Shown one piece after another: positions 1 to 5,817 of a stretch of DNA of 7,048 nucleotides (positions within the stretch are counted from its first letter, which is position 1; the number at the start of each line of letters is the position of its first letter). The notes under the pieces were generated by a model. It did no database searches and had not been told where the DNA came from. It saw only the letters and a list, made by a program, of their open reading frames with translations. A program made the translations under genes and the position numbers. The stretch comes from Burkholderiales bacterium (GTDB lineage Bacteria > Pseudomonadota > Gammaproteobacteria > Burkholderiales > Burkholderiaceae). Where the stretch lies: assembly GCA_947447845.1 (NCBI GenBank), contig CANFNO010000149.1:1-7048 (forward strand), given 5' to 3'.

Positions 1-1002
1 ATGGCGCAGATTGTTGCCACGACCGACTATGCGCAACTGGCAGCCAGCGAACTGGTGATCGAGGCGGTGTTTGAAGACCGCAGCATCAAGGCCGATGTCA
101 CCCGCAGGGCCGAAGCCGTGCTGAACACAAGCGCCCTCTTCGCCTCCAACACATCTACCTTGCCGATCAGCGGATTGGCACAGGCCAGCAGCAGGCCTGA
201 GCAATTCATCGGCCTGCACTTCTTCTCGCCGGTGGAAAAGATGCCGTTAATCGAAGTGATCATGGGCCAGCAGACGAGCCAAACGACGCTCGCGCGTGCG
301 CTCGATTACGTGAAAGCCGTGGGCATGACGCCGATCGTGGTGAACGATTCGCGCGGCTTCTACACCAGCCGCTGTTTTGCAACTTATGTGTTTGAAGGCC
401 TGGCCATGCTGGCGGAAGGGGTCAAACCAGCGCTGATTGAAAACGCCGGCTTGCAGGCCGGAATGCCGGTGGGCCCGCTGGCCCTGACCGATGAAGTCAG
501 CGCGGAACTCTGCGTCAAGATCGACCGGCAAACCCAAAGCGATCTTGGCGCGGCCTATCAGGCGCCGGTCGGCATTGCCGTGGCACAAAAAATGGTGACC
601 CTGGGCCGCATTGGCAAGAAGGCAGGCAAAGGCTTTTATGACTACGCCGAAGGTGGCAACAAAGCCCTGTGGACCGGCCTGGCCGAGCAGTTTCCGGTGG
701 CTGCACAACAGCCCACACTACAAGCCCTGATGCAACGATTGATCACCATTCAGTCCGTCGAAAGCGCGCGCTGTCTTGCCGAGGGTGTGGTGACCACCGC
801 ACGCGATGCCGATGTGGGCTCCGTGCTGGGATGGGGCGTGCCGCCCTTCAGTGGCGGAACCATTAGCCACATTCACAGCACAGGCGTTGCGGAGTTTGTG
901 GCGCAATGTGACGCGCTGGCCGCCCTGTATGGCGAACGCTTCAAGCCGCCACAAACGCTGCGCGACATGGCGGCCCGCGGCGAAAGCTTCTATCCGCTTT
1001 AG
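1..1002 (+). CDS. 3-hydroxyacyl-CoA dehydrogenase, FadB/FadJ-like, 5'-truncated by the window edge
   Basis: This is the C-terminal part of an NAD-dependent (S)-3-hydroxyacyl-CoA dehydrogenase, the cytoplasmic beta-oxidation enzyme that oxidises 3-hydroxyacyl-CoA to 3-ketoacyl-CoA. The 333 visible residues begin in the second half of the Rossmann domain (LVIEAVFED at 18-26). The GxGxxG nucleotide loop expected some 75-80 residues earlier is absent, so the ATG at base 1 is probably internal and the true start lies outside. Catalytic residues by family alignment are S52 in the SNTST motif, H73 in GLHFFSPVEK and E85 in MPLIEV; the H-to-E spacing of 12 matches the family. The position of the usual substrate-binding Asn is S123 (GFYTSR). 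The first C-terminal helical domain ends with GRIGKKAGKGFYDY (202-215). A second C-terminal repeat (about 240-333) is present, with GWGVPPFSGG, as in multifunctional FadB proteins. That suggests an enoyl-CoA hydratase domain may lie upstream. The stop is TAG. Whether the enzyme is FadB, FadJ or a stand-alone dehydrogenase cannot be decided here. Confidence 0.93.
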   Translation: MAQIVATTDYAQLAASELVIEAVFEDRSIKADVTRRAEAVLNTSALFASNTSTLPISGLAQASSRPEQFIGLHFFSPVEKMPLIEVIMGQQTSQTTLARALDYVKAVGMTPIVVNDSRGFYTSRCFATYVFEGLAMLAEGVKPALIENAGLQAGMPVGPLALTDEVSAELCVKIDRQTQSDLGAAYQAPVGIAVAQKMVTLGRIGKKAGKGFYDYAEGGNKALWTGLAEQFPVAAQQPTLQALMQRLITIQSVESARCLAEGVVTTARDADVGSVLGWGVPPFSGGTISHIHSTGVAEFVAQCDALAALYGERFKPPQTLRDMAARGESFYPL

Positions 1003-1062
1003 GCAAAGTGCTCGCACCGGCATCACGATTCAGTTTGCAAAAGACGCCAAAGCGCAATCACC

Positions 1063-1902
1063 GTGCATGAACGCGCTTTGCTGAACTTCGGCTTTCCCGG
1101 CAGCACCTGGGGCAACCTGGGGCTTTGGACCGATGCGGGACAAGACTATCCCAGCGCAGCCCAAGCGCTGGCCGTTCGGCTTGCGGAACGGGCACAACTG
1201 AGACCGGGATGCAGCGTGCTGGACGTCGGGTTCGGCTATGGGGACCAGTTGTTGGTTTGGAGACAGCGTTACGGTGTCGGGCGCATCACGGGTATAGAAA
1301 CGGATGCGAACGGCATCTCTGTGGCGCGCGCCAAACTCGACGGATTTGCGGATGTAACTCTTCACCTCGACACGGGCAACCTGCAAACCCCGCAAGTGCC
1401 CTATGACCATGTGCTGGCTTTGGACTGCGCATACCACTTCAGCCCACGCTCCACATTCTTTGCACGCGCCATGCGCTCGCTGCAGCCGGGTGGCGTGCTG
1501 GCTCTGACCGATCTTGTCATTGCGGATGGCACGACTTCTGCCCAGCATGCGCGACTGGCCAAGGTTTGCCGCATCCCGATGGAGAACCTTCTGACCCAAC
1601 GCGACTATGCGCGAGGCTTAACGGAGTTGGGTTTTTGCAATATCCGCTTCGAGGCACTGGACGAAGAAGTGCTGCGCGGCTTCACACGTTTTGCCTGGCA
1701 CTTGTTGCGCCGTCGCGGTCTCGCCGCTTTAAGTGCAGGAGGTCTCAAAATACTGGTCACCGCAGCAATCGCCGCATGGCTGGGGCGAACGCAGCAGGTT
1801 CACTACGTATTGGTGAGTGCCAATCGTCCGGATATCCTGCCTGCAACGGTGAGACCCGAAGTCACCGCACTCTCCAGCAAGGGCACGCCGGGAGAAGCGT
1901 AA
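1063..1902 (+). CDS. Class I SAM-dependent methyltransferase, substrate unknown
   Basis: A 279-residue Rossmann-fold methyltransferase that should transfer a methyl group from S-adenosylmethionine. Motif I is VLDVGFGYG (52-60). The acidic residue that binds the ribose is E79 in GIETD. The post-I/motif II region reads YDHVLALDCAYHF (114-126), followed by LQPGGVLALTD (140-150), typical of the UbiE/tocopherol-methyltransferase-like group that acts on lipids and small molecules. The NFGFPGSTWGNLGLW segment near the N-terminus resembles the N-x-G-x-W lid of that group. The start is GTG. The frame is open back to the TAG of the upstream dehydrogenase, in the same phase, but holds no earlier ATG, GTG or TTG, and I see no strong Shine-Dalgarno sequence. 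Expression may therefore depend on coupling to the gene 60 bases upstream. The last 100 bases overlap the convergent flavoprotein gene. No transmembrane segment is certain, although 226-242 is hydrophobic. The methyltransferase fold is clear; the substrate is not. Confidence 0.85.
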   Translation: MHERALLNFGFPGSTWGNLGLWTDAGQDYPSAAQALAVRLAERAQLRPGCSVLDVGFGYGDQLLVWRQRYGVGRITGIETDANGISVARAKLDGFADVTLHLDTGNLQTPQVPYDHVLALDCAYHFSPRSTFFARAMRSLQPGGVLALTDLVIADGTTSAQHARLAKVCRIPMENLLTQRDYARGLTELGFCNIRFEALDEEVLRGFTRFAWHLLRRRGLAALSAGGLKILVTAAIAAWLGRTQQVHYVLVSANRPDILPATVRPEVTALSSKGTPGEA

Positions 1903-3071
1903 GCCCCGGCAAACCAGATCCTGCGACCAGGCATGGCGTGCAGGGCCTGCAACCTCTCAATACCGCGAACCGATGCCGCATTCACCACGGGCCTCTCAAC
2001 CGCCACCCGGCTGATGATGCGCGCCGGGTCCGGCTCAATCACCGGGTTCCAGGTCTGAAAGATATCTTCCTCGCCCAAGCGGCCGTGCACCGTGTTCATC
2101 CAGATGGTTGCCATCGGCATCTCCGCGCCCGGCGAGAGAATGAAATTGACCGGCCGCCAGAGTGCGCGATGGGGCGGTGCCAGACACACATCCGAATGCA
2201 TCATGACGATGGACGGCTGGTAGGTAAAGCTCGATAGCGCTTCCCGTTCCTGCGGCGTACATGCGAGCATGCGCAGCGCGTGGTTGGCCTGTGCGGCAAT
2301 CACGACATGGTCAAAATGATGCTCCACTCCTCCCAATCGAACGGTGGCACCACCCGCATTGGGCGTGACAGTATCGACACCCGCCCCGAGGTGCAGGTGC
2401 TGCACGCCTGCGGACAAGCGCGTCACGACATCGCGCGTGCCATGACGCACACGCTTTACCGGCGCATTGAACAGACCGCGTGCAAAGTAATCCAGCACCA
2501 CGCTGGCCGGTGAAGCTTTCACCGCTGCATAGGTGCAGGTGCAAATACCGGCCAACGTGGGAAGCAGAAATCCGTCTACAAAGGGGACAGAAAAATTACG
2601 TGCGCGAAGGTATTCCTCCAGCGTCAGTCCTTCGGCTTTTCCACTGCGCAGATCACGCCCGGCAGTTGCGAAGAAGCGCACAGCGTCCACCACAATACGC
2701 CCCGTCTCCGGCCGAATCGATCGCCACCCGGACACCATCGGCAATGCGTAAGGCCCCAGGCGCAGGTTCCGGTAACAGAAATACGTAGGGCCGCCCTGTC
2801 GGGTAAAAGTTCCCGAATACTCCAGCGGTTCGAGTTCAATACCAACCTTTCGGTACAGACTGGTGACGTTAGGGTAGTACGCCTCATAAACGACACGCAT
2901 GGGCACATCGATTCGCTGTGTACCTGTGCTGCTTGCCACATCGACTGAAAGCGCATCCATACCCAGCACCGGATGGCGCTCGAACAGCGTAACTTCGTGG
3001 TCATCCTTTAGCGCCCAGGCCGCGCTCAAGCCGGCAATCCCGCTACCTATGATTGCAACTTTTTGCGTCAT
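1803..3071 (-). CDS. FAD-dependent oxidoreductase (amine oxidase/COG2907-like)
   Basis: A 422-residue flavoprotein. The N-terminal dinucleotide-binding motif is VAIIGSGIAG (5-14), with the ribose-binding acid at E31 (LFER), so the start at 3071 is fixed: the fold begins at residue 4. A DHVVIAAQANHAL segment (254-266) is the second FAD-domain strand. The region 281-345 (YQPSIVMMHSD, TIWMN, TWNP) follows the pattern of COG2907 proteins. The C-terminal IWFAGAYASPGVPLLESAVTSG (385-406) is the usual FAD-contacting end, so the protein is complete. The middle (DVPMRVVYEAYYPN at 55-68) differs from the commonest COG2907 members, so this may be a distinct branch. Such proteins are annotated as amine oxidases or desaturases, and some relatives sit in lipid-modifying clusters with methyltransferases; the substrate here is unknown. 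No signal peptide is evident, since the hydrophobic start is the FAD-binding strand. The ribosome-binding site is weak. The gene lies 150 bases downstream of a same-strand serine hydrolase and ends inside the convergent methyltransferase. Confidence 0.87.
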   Translation of the reverse strand: MTQKVAIIGSGIAGLSAAWALKDDHEVTLFERHPVLGMDALSVDVASSTGTQRIDVPMRVVYEAYYPNVTSLYRKVGIELEPLEYSGTFTRQGGPTYFCYRNLRLGPYALPMVSGWRSIRPETGRIVVDAVRFFATAGRDLRSGKAEGLTLEEYLRARNFSVPFVDGFLLPTLAGICTCTYAAVKASPASVVLDYFARGLFNAPVKRVRHGTRDVVTRLSAGVQHLHLGAGVDTVTPNAGGATVRLGGVEHHFDHVVIAAQANHALRMLACTPQEREALSSFTYQPSIVMMHSDVCLAPPHRALWRPVNFILSPGAEMPMATIWMNTVHGRLGEEDIFQTWNPVIEPDPARIISRVAVERPVVNAASVRGIERLQALHAMPGRRIWFAGAYASPGVPLLESAVTSGLTVAGRISGRLALTNT

Positions 3072-3221
3072 CGTGCGATGCTACCAGCCCGCTTGTAAAG
3101 CCGTTTCATCGCTCTACCGCGTGGTGGTCAAGTGCATGGTTCGAGTCGGACAAATTCTCTTTTGATGGGCGTAACCACTGCACGGATGCCCGCGAAACAA
3201 GCGCTTCTAGGCATCGGGTTT
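3072..3221. other. Intergenic gap between two minus-strand genes
   Basis: These 150 bases separate the serine hydrolase stop from the flavoprotein start. On the minus strand a TTGACC hexamer (complement of 3126-3131) could be a -35 element, but no convincing -10 lies at the right distance. The flavoprotein may have its own promoter here or may be read through from the hydrolase. Confidence 0.3.
3185..3215. repeat. Inverted repeat after the serine hydrolase gene
   Basis: GATGCC (3185-3190) and GGCATC (3210-3215) are perfect 6-base inverted arms around a 19-base loop. The loop holds a further CGC/GCG pairing (3191-3193 with 3201-3203). It sits 7 bases past the stop of the minus-strand hydrolase, where a terminator would be expected. 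No T tract follows on the minus strand, so it is at most a weak or factor-dependent end. On the plus strand it is followed by GGGTTTT, but no plus-strand gene ends here. Confidence 0.35.
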
Positions 3222-4427
3222 TCAGTCCAGCAGAGCCGCGTAAACCAAGGTGCGAAACAGGGGCCGGTAGTGGTCACGTTGATTGGGCGCCTGGGTTAGC
3301 AATATGCCAAACAGGTCCTTCGCTGGGTCGACGAAAAAGGTTGTGCCTCCGATGCCGCCCCAACCATACAGGCCTGCAGATCCTGGCAATGGATCCAAAC
3401 CTTCTTGCAGCTTGACTGAAAAGCCCAGGCCAAAGCCGACGCCGCGTGCCAGCATGTTGCCAGAGCGCTGGGTGAAGTGCTGCTCCATGCCACCCAAGTG
3501 GTCAGCCGTCATGTTACGCACTGTGTTGGGCATCAGCAGGCGTTGGCCAAGAAGTTGGCCGCCATTCAGGAGGCACTGAGTAAAGCGCGCGTAGTCGCCC
3601 ACGGTAGACACCAGTCCGGCACCGCCCGACTCCATCGGGTAAGGCTTGCGGATGTCGATCAACCCCACCGGGGCGCCAGTATCCGGACAAGTCGCAAAGG
3701 GTTCTGCAATGCGATGGTGCTGTTCTGGCTTGACATCAAAGTGCGTGTCCATCATGCCCAATGGGTCGAGGATGTTTTCGCGCAGGAACGCCCCCAGCGT
3801 CTGGCCACTGACCACTTCGATCAGGCTGCCCAGCAGATCAGTCGCGCGGCTGTATTCGAAAGTGGTGCCGGGCTCAAACATCAGTGGCAGGCCGGCCAGC
3901 ACGCGTGAGAACTCGCGATTGGTCTTTTTGCGCGTCCACAAATCGGCCTCTGCATACATGCGCTGAATCGGCTCGGTGCCCAGGATTTCATAGGTCAGGC
4001 CGGCGGTGTGGCGCAGAAGGTCCTGCACCGTGGGTGGCGTGCGCGGTTTGTCCAGTCTGGCATGGCCGCGAATGTGCGAGACCAACTGCACGTCGGCAAA
4101 TTCCGGCAGGTACTTAGCCACCGGGTCTCCAAGCAAGACCTGTCCGCGCTCCACCAGCATCATCACGGCTACCGAAACAATCGGCTTGGTCATGGAATAG
4201 ATGCGAAACAGCGAGTCCAGAGCCATTGCCTGTCCGGCTGTGGGGTCCTGTAACCCGACGGCGCAGTGCAGCACGGCCTTGCCTCCTCGCACGACCATGG
4301 CCACCGCACCGGGCAAGTGCTTGCGCGCAGCTGCCGCGTCCAACACCGTCTGAATGTGTCGGGTGCGCTCCGGGCAAAAACCCAGGTCGGCAGGCTGGCC
4401 CGTTTCAAATGGGGTGTTCATCGTCAT
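3222..4427 (-). CDS. Serine hydrolase, class C beta-lactamase/esterase family (EstB-like)
   Basis: A 401-residue beta-lactamase-fold serine hydrolase. The catalytic SxxK tetrad is S78-M-T-K81, preceded by FRIYSMTK as in carboxylesterases such as EstB. The tyrosine motif is EYSRATD, with Y192 in the place of the YxN tyrosine. The third active-site element is probably GWGGIGGT (355-362), in place of the KTG box. LLRHTAGLTY (137-146) and ESGGAGLVST (266-275) are further family signatures. These features favour an esterase or other acyl hydrolase over a true beta-lactamase. No signal peptide is visible, so the protein is probably cytoplasmic. Start choice: the open frame extends to 4502, but AAAGGAG lies 7 bases before the ATG at 4427, and family similarity begins only after it. 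A second ATG at 4421, two codons on, is a less likely start. The stop is TGA. It is divergent from aapJ and upstream of the flavoprotein on the same strand. The natural substrate cannot be told from sequence. Confidence 0.9.
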   Translation of the reverse strand: MTMNTPFETGQPADLGFCPERTRHIQTVLDAAAARKHLPGAVAMVVRGGKAVLHCAVGLQDPTAGQAMALDSLFRIYSMTKPIVSVAVMMLVERGQVLLGDPVAKYLPEFADVQLVSHIRGHARLDKPRTPPTVQDLLRHTAGLTYEILGTEPIQRMYAEADLWTRKKTNREFSRVLAGLPLMFEPGTTFEYSRATDLLGSLIEVVSGQTLGAFLRENILDPLGMMDTHFDVKPEQHHRIAEPFATCPDTGAPVGLIDIRKPYPMESGGAGLVSTVGDYARFTQCLLNGGQLLGQRLLMPNTVRNMTADHLGGMEQHFTQRSGNMLARGVGFGLGFSVKLQEGLDPLPGSAGLYGWGGIGGTTFFVDPAKDLFGILLTQAPNQRDHYRPLFRTLVYAALLD

Positions 4428-4434
4428 GCAGACG

Positions 4435-4441
4435 CTCCTTT
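4435..4441 (-). promoter_or_regulatory. Shine-Dalgarno site of the serine hydrolase
   Basis: The minus strand reads AAAGGAG, 7 bases before the ATG at 4427. This near-perfect site decides the start of the hydrolase in favour of 4427 over the ATG at 4502, which would add 25 residues of no family likeness. Confidence 0.8.
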
Positions 4442-4496
4442 GTATTTTTGGAAATCGCTTTTCAGCGGTGCGATCTCGGGTCCATTGCCAAGCATA

Positions 4497-4512
4497 TGGC
4501 ATGTTTCCTGCT
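4497..4512 (+). promoter_or_regulatory. Candidate sigma-54 (-24/-12) promoter for the aap operon
   Basis: The sequence TGGCATGTTTCCTGCT matches the sigma-54 consensus TGGCAYR-N4-TTGCW with one mismatch (C for T at 4508). The invariant GG (4498-4499) and GC (4510-4511) are exactly 10 bases apart. Transcription would begin near 4523, giving a leader of about 157 bases before aapJ. Sigma-54 control would fit an amino acid uptake operon under nitrogen control. I see no clear NtrC enhancer pair upstream, and a single match of this length can arise by chance. Confidence 0.4.
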
Positions 4513-4576
4513 GAGCCTTAGGTGCAAAAGCTGAAAGCAGATTAGCTCATAACGAATTTGCATGACGCTCAAGAGT

Positions 4577-4590
4577 AAACCCTGAGGTTT
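4577..4590 (+). repeat. Small inverted repeat in the aapJ leader
   Basis: AAACC and GGTTT are perfect 5-base inverted arms around the loop CTGA. It directly abuts the next inverted repeat. No T tract follows, so it is not a terminator. Confidence 0.4.
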
Positions 4591-4608
4591 GTGGCAGTAA
4601 CATGCCGC
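4591..4608 (+). repeat. Inverted repeat in the aapJ leader
   Basis: GTGGCA pairs with TGCCGC (one G-T wobble) around a 6-base loop, GTAACA. As RNA it would form a 6-base-pair hairpin, stacked directly after the one at 4577-4590. Confidence 0.4.
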
Positions 4609-4622
4609 TACATTCACTGCTT

Positions 4623-4641
4623 TGGTGCCAACAGGGCACCA
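4623..4641. repeat. Perfect inverted repeat upstream of aapJ, possible operator
   Basis: TGGTGCC (4623-4629) and GGCACCA (4635-4641) are perfect 7-base inverted arms around AACAG. The dyad ends 38 bases before the aapJ ATG. It could be a protein-binding operator or an RNA hairpin in the leader. The arms are in the opposite order to the NtrC consensus (GCACC-N5-GGTGC), so it is not a standard NtrC site. Confidence 0.5.
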
Positions 4642-4679
4642 CATTGGATTACTTTTTTAAATAAACGGAGTATTTGTAC

Positions 4680-5714
4680 ATGACCCTGAAATCACTAAAA
4701 ACCGTAGCCGCCGCCGTGCTGGCCATGGGCACACTGGCCGCAAGCCCTGCTTTTGCTGGCAAGACGCTCGATACCATCAAGTCGCGCGGCCAGGTGATCT
4801 GCGGCGTGCACACCGGCTTGGCGGGTTTTAGCGCGGCGGACTCCAGCGGCAAATGGACTGGTATTGACGTCGATGTCTGCCGTGCCGTAGCTGCAGCCAC
4901 TTTGGGCGATGCCGAAAAAGTGAAATACGTGCCGCTGTCCGCACAAGCTCGTTTTACCGCCCTGCAGTCCGGCGAAGTGGATGTTCTCTCGCGCAACACC
5001 ACCTTCACATTGACTCGTGATGCATCGCTGGGCCTGAGCCAGACCGCCGTTACTTACTACGACGGCCAAGGCTTCATGGTGCCGGTGAAAAACAAGATCA
5101 AGAGCGCCAAGCAGCTCAAGGGCCAGACGGTCTGCGTGCAGTCCGGCACCACCACCGAAAAGAACCTGACCGACTACTCCAAGGCCAATGGTCTGAACAT
5201 CAAGCCCGTCGTGTTCGAAAAGCTGGAAGCTGTAGAAGGCGCTTACTTCTCCGGTCGCTGCGTGTCGTACACCACGGACGCATCCGGCTTGGCTTCGGTG
5301 CGCAACAAGTCGGCTAAGAACCCTGCTGACCACATCATCCTGCCCGAGCTGATCTCCAAAGAGCCACTGGGCCCCCTGGTGCGTCGTGGCGATGACGAAT
5401 GGGCAGCCATCGTCAAGTGGACCATCTTCGGCCTGCTCGAAGCAGAGGAATATGGCATCACTGCAGCCAACGTGGATGATCTGAAAGTCAACACCAAGGA
5501 CCCAGCCATTGGCCGCATCCTTGGCACCACCGAAGACACCGGCAAGCTGCTGGGTCTGGACAAGGAGTGGATGGCGCGCGCTGTCAAGGCCACCGGCAAC
5601 TACGGTGAAATCTTTGAGCGCAACGTGGGCCCCAAGTCTGACCTGCAACTGCCACGCGGTCTGAACAATCTGTGGAACAAGGGCGGTATCCAGTACGCAC
5701 CCCCCATCCGCTAA
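4680..5714 (+). CDS. aapJ: General L-amino acid ABC transporter, periplasmic binding protein (AapJ/BztA family)
   Basis: A 344-residue solute-binding protein that captures polar amino acids in the periplasm and delivers them to the AapQM permease. A Sec signal peptide is clear: K4 and K7, a hydrophobic core at 8-20, and the cleavage site SPAFA|GK after residue 26. The mature protein starts KTLDTIKSRG. Family motifs follow: GVHTGLAGFS (42-51), WTGIDVDVCRAVAAA (59-73), the ligand-binding segment QARFTALQSGEVDVLSRNTT (89-108) with R92 and R105, YYDGQGFMV (126-134), VCVQSGTTTEKNL (151-163) and YTTDASGL (197-204), where D200 should contact the amino group of the ligand. Length is usual for AapJ. 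Start choice: an upstream TTG at 4674 is in frame but lies only 3 bases from the CGGAG at 4666-4670, whereas the ATG at 4680 is 9 bases away and gives a normal signal peptide. The permease gene follows after a terminator-like hairpin. Confidence 0.94.
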   Translation: MTLKSLKTVAAAVLAMGTLAASPAFAGKTLDTIKSRGQVICGVHTGLAGFSAADSSGKWTGIDVDVCRAVAAATLGDAEKVKYVPLSAQARFTALQSGEVDVLSRNTTFTLTRDASLGLSQTAVTYYDGQGFMVPVKNKIKSAKQLKGQTVCVQSGTTTEKNLTDYSKANGLNIKPVVFEKLEAVEGAYFSGRCVSYTTDASGLASVRNKSAKNPADHIILPELISKEPLGPLVRRGDDEWAAIVKWTIFGLLEAEEYGITAANVDDLKVNTKDPAIGRILGTTEDTGKLLGLDKEWMARAVKATGNYGEIFERNVGPKSDLQLPRGLNNLWNKGGIQYAPPIR

Positions 5715-5723
5715 GAGCTGAAT

Positions 5724-5740
5724 CGCCGGTTTTCCCGGCG
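5724..5740 (+). repeat. GC-rich hairpin just after aapJ
   Basis: CGCCGG (5724-5729) pairs perfectly with CCGGCG (5735-5740) around TTTTC. It starts 10 bases after the aapJ stop and is followed 4 bases later by the larger terminator-like stem. The pair may protect the 3' end of aapJ mRNA from exonucleases. Confidence 0.55.
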
Positions 5741-5744
5741 CTCT

Positions 5745-5780
5745 AAGGGGTGAGCACACGCTGTGTGTTACCCCTTTTTT
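5745..5780 (+). terminator. Terminator-like stem-loop between aapJ and aapQ
   Basis: AAGGGGT (5745-5751) pairs with ACCCCTT (5770-5776). The stem continues through a G-T wobble, an A-T pair and a bulged G (5754) into CACAC/GTGTG (5755-5759 with 5763-5767), capped by the 3-base loop GCT. The stem is about 14 base pairs and runs into six T residues (5775-5780), the hallmark of an intrinsic terminator. It lies inside an operon, so partial termination is likely: it would make the binding protein more abundant than the permease, as is known for several binding-protein ABC operons. Confidence 0.75.
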
Positions 5781-5817
5781 CATGGCTGAGATTGTCCACC
5801 ATACCAAGAGGGATTGC

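Larger units (their letters stand above)
4428..4679. other. Divergent intergenic region, hydrolase / aapJ
   Basis: These 252 bases hold the 5' regions of both divergent genes. The stretch is richer in A and T than the flanking genes. It contains the hydrolase Shine-Dalgarno site, a sigma-54-like promoter match (4497-4512, + strand), inverted repeats at 4577-4590, 4591-4608 and 4623-4641, a short AT-rich run (4651-4665), and the aapJ ribosome-binding site (about 4665-4670). I found no convincing sigma-70 -35/-10 pair with correct spacing for either gene. Confidence 0.6.

Noticed and set aside
3185..3220. Intrinsic terminator for the serine hydrolase
   Set aside because: The stem is only 6 base pairs with a long loop and has no T tract on the minus strand; the GGGTTTT run lies on the wrong strand for this gene.
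4428..4502. A 25-residue N-terminal extension of the serine hydrolase from the ATG at 4502
   Set aside because: A strong AAAGGAG site serves the ATG at 4427, and the extra residues look like translated non-coding sequence overlapping the candidate sigma-54 site.
4592..4606. Second possible -24/-12 element (TGGCAGTAACATGCC)
   Set aside because: The GG and GC are 9 bases apart instead of 10, and sigma-54 promoters do not tolerate this spacing change well.
4623..4650. NtrC binding box at the dyad upstream of aapJ
   Set aside because: The half-sites are in inverted order (GGTGC then GCACC), and the alternative alignment to the right arm keeps only one half-site.
4674..4679. TTG start for aapJ, two codons upstream of the ATG
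   Set aside because: Only 3 bases separate it from the ribosome-binding site; the ATG at 4680 has workable spacing and is the commoner start codon.
5782..5817. 12-residue N-terminal extension of AapQ from the ATG at 5782
   Set aside because: It begins directly after the terminator T tract, with no ribosome-binding site outside the hairpin; the ATG at 5818 has a purine-rich site and a family-like N-terminus.
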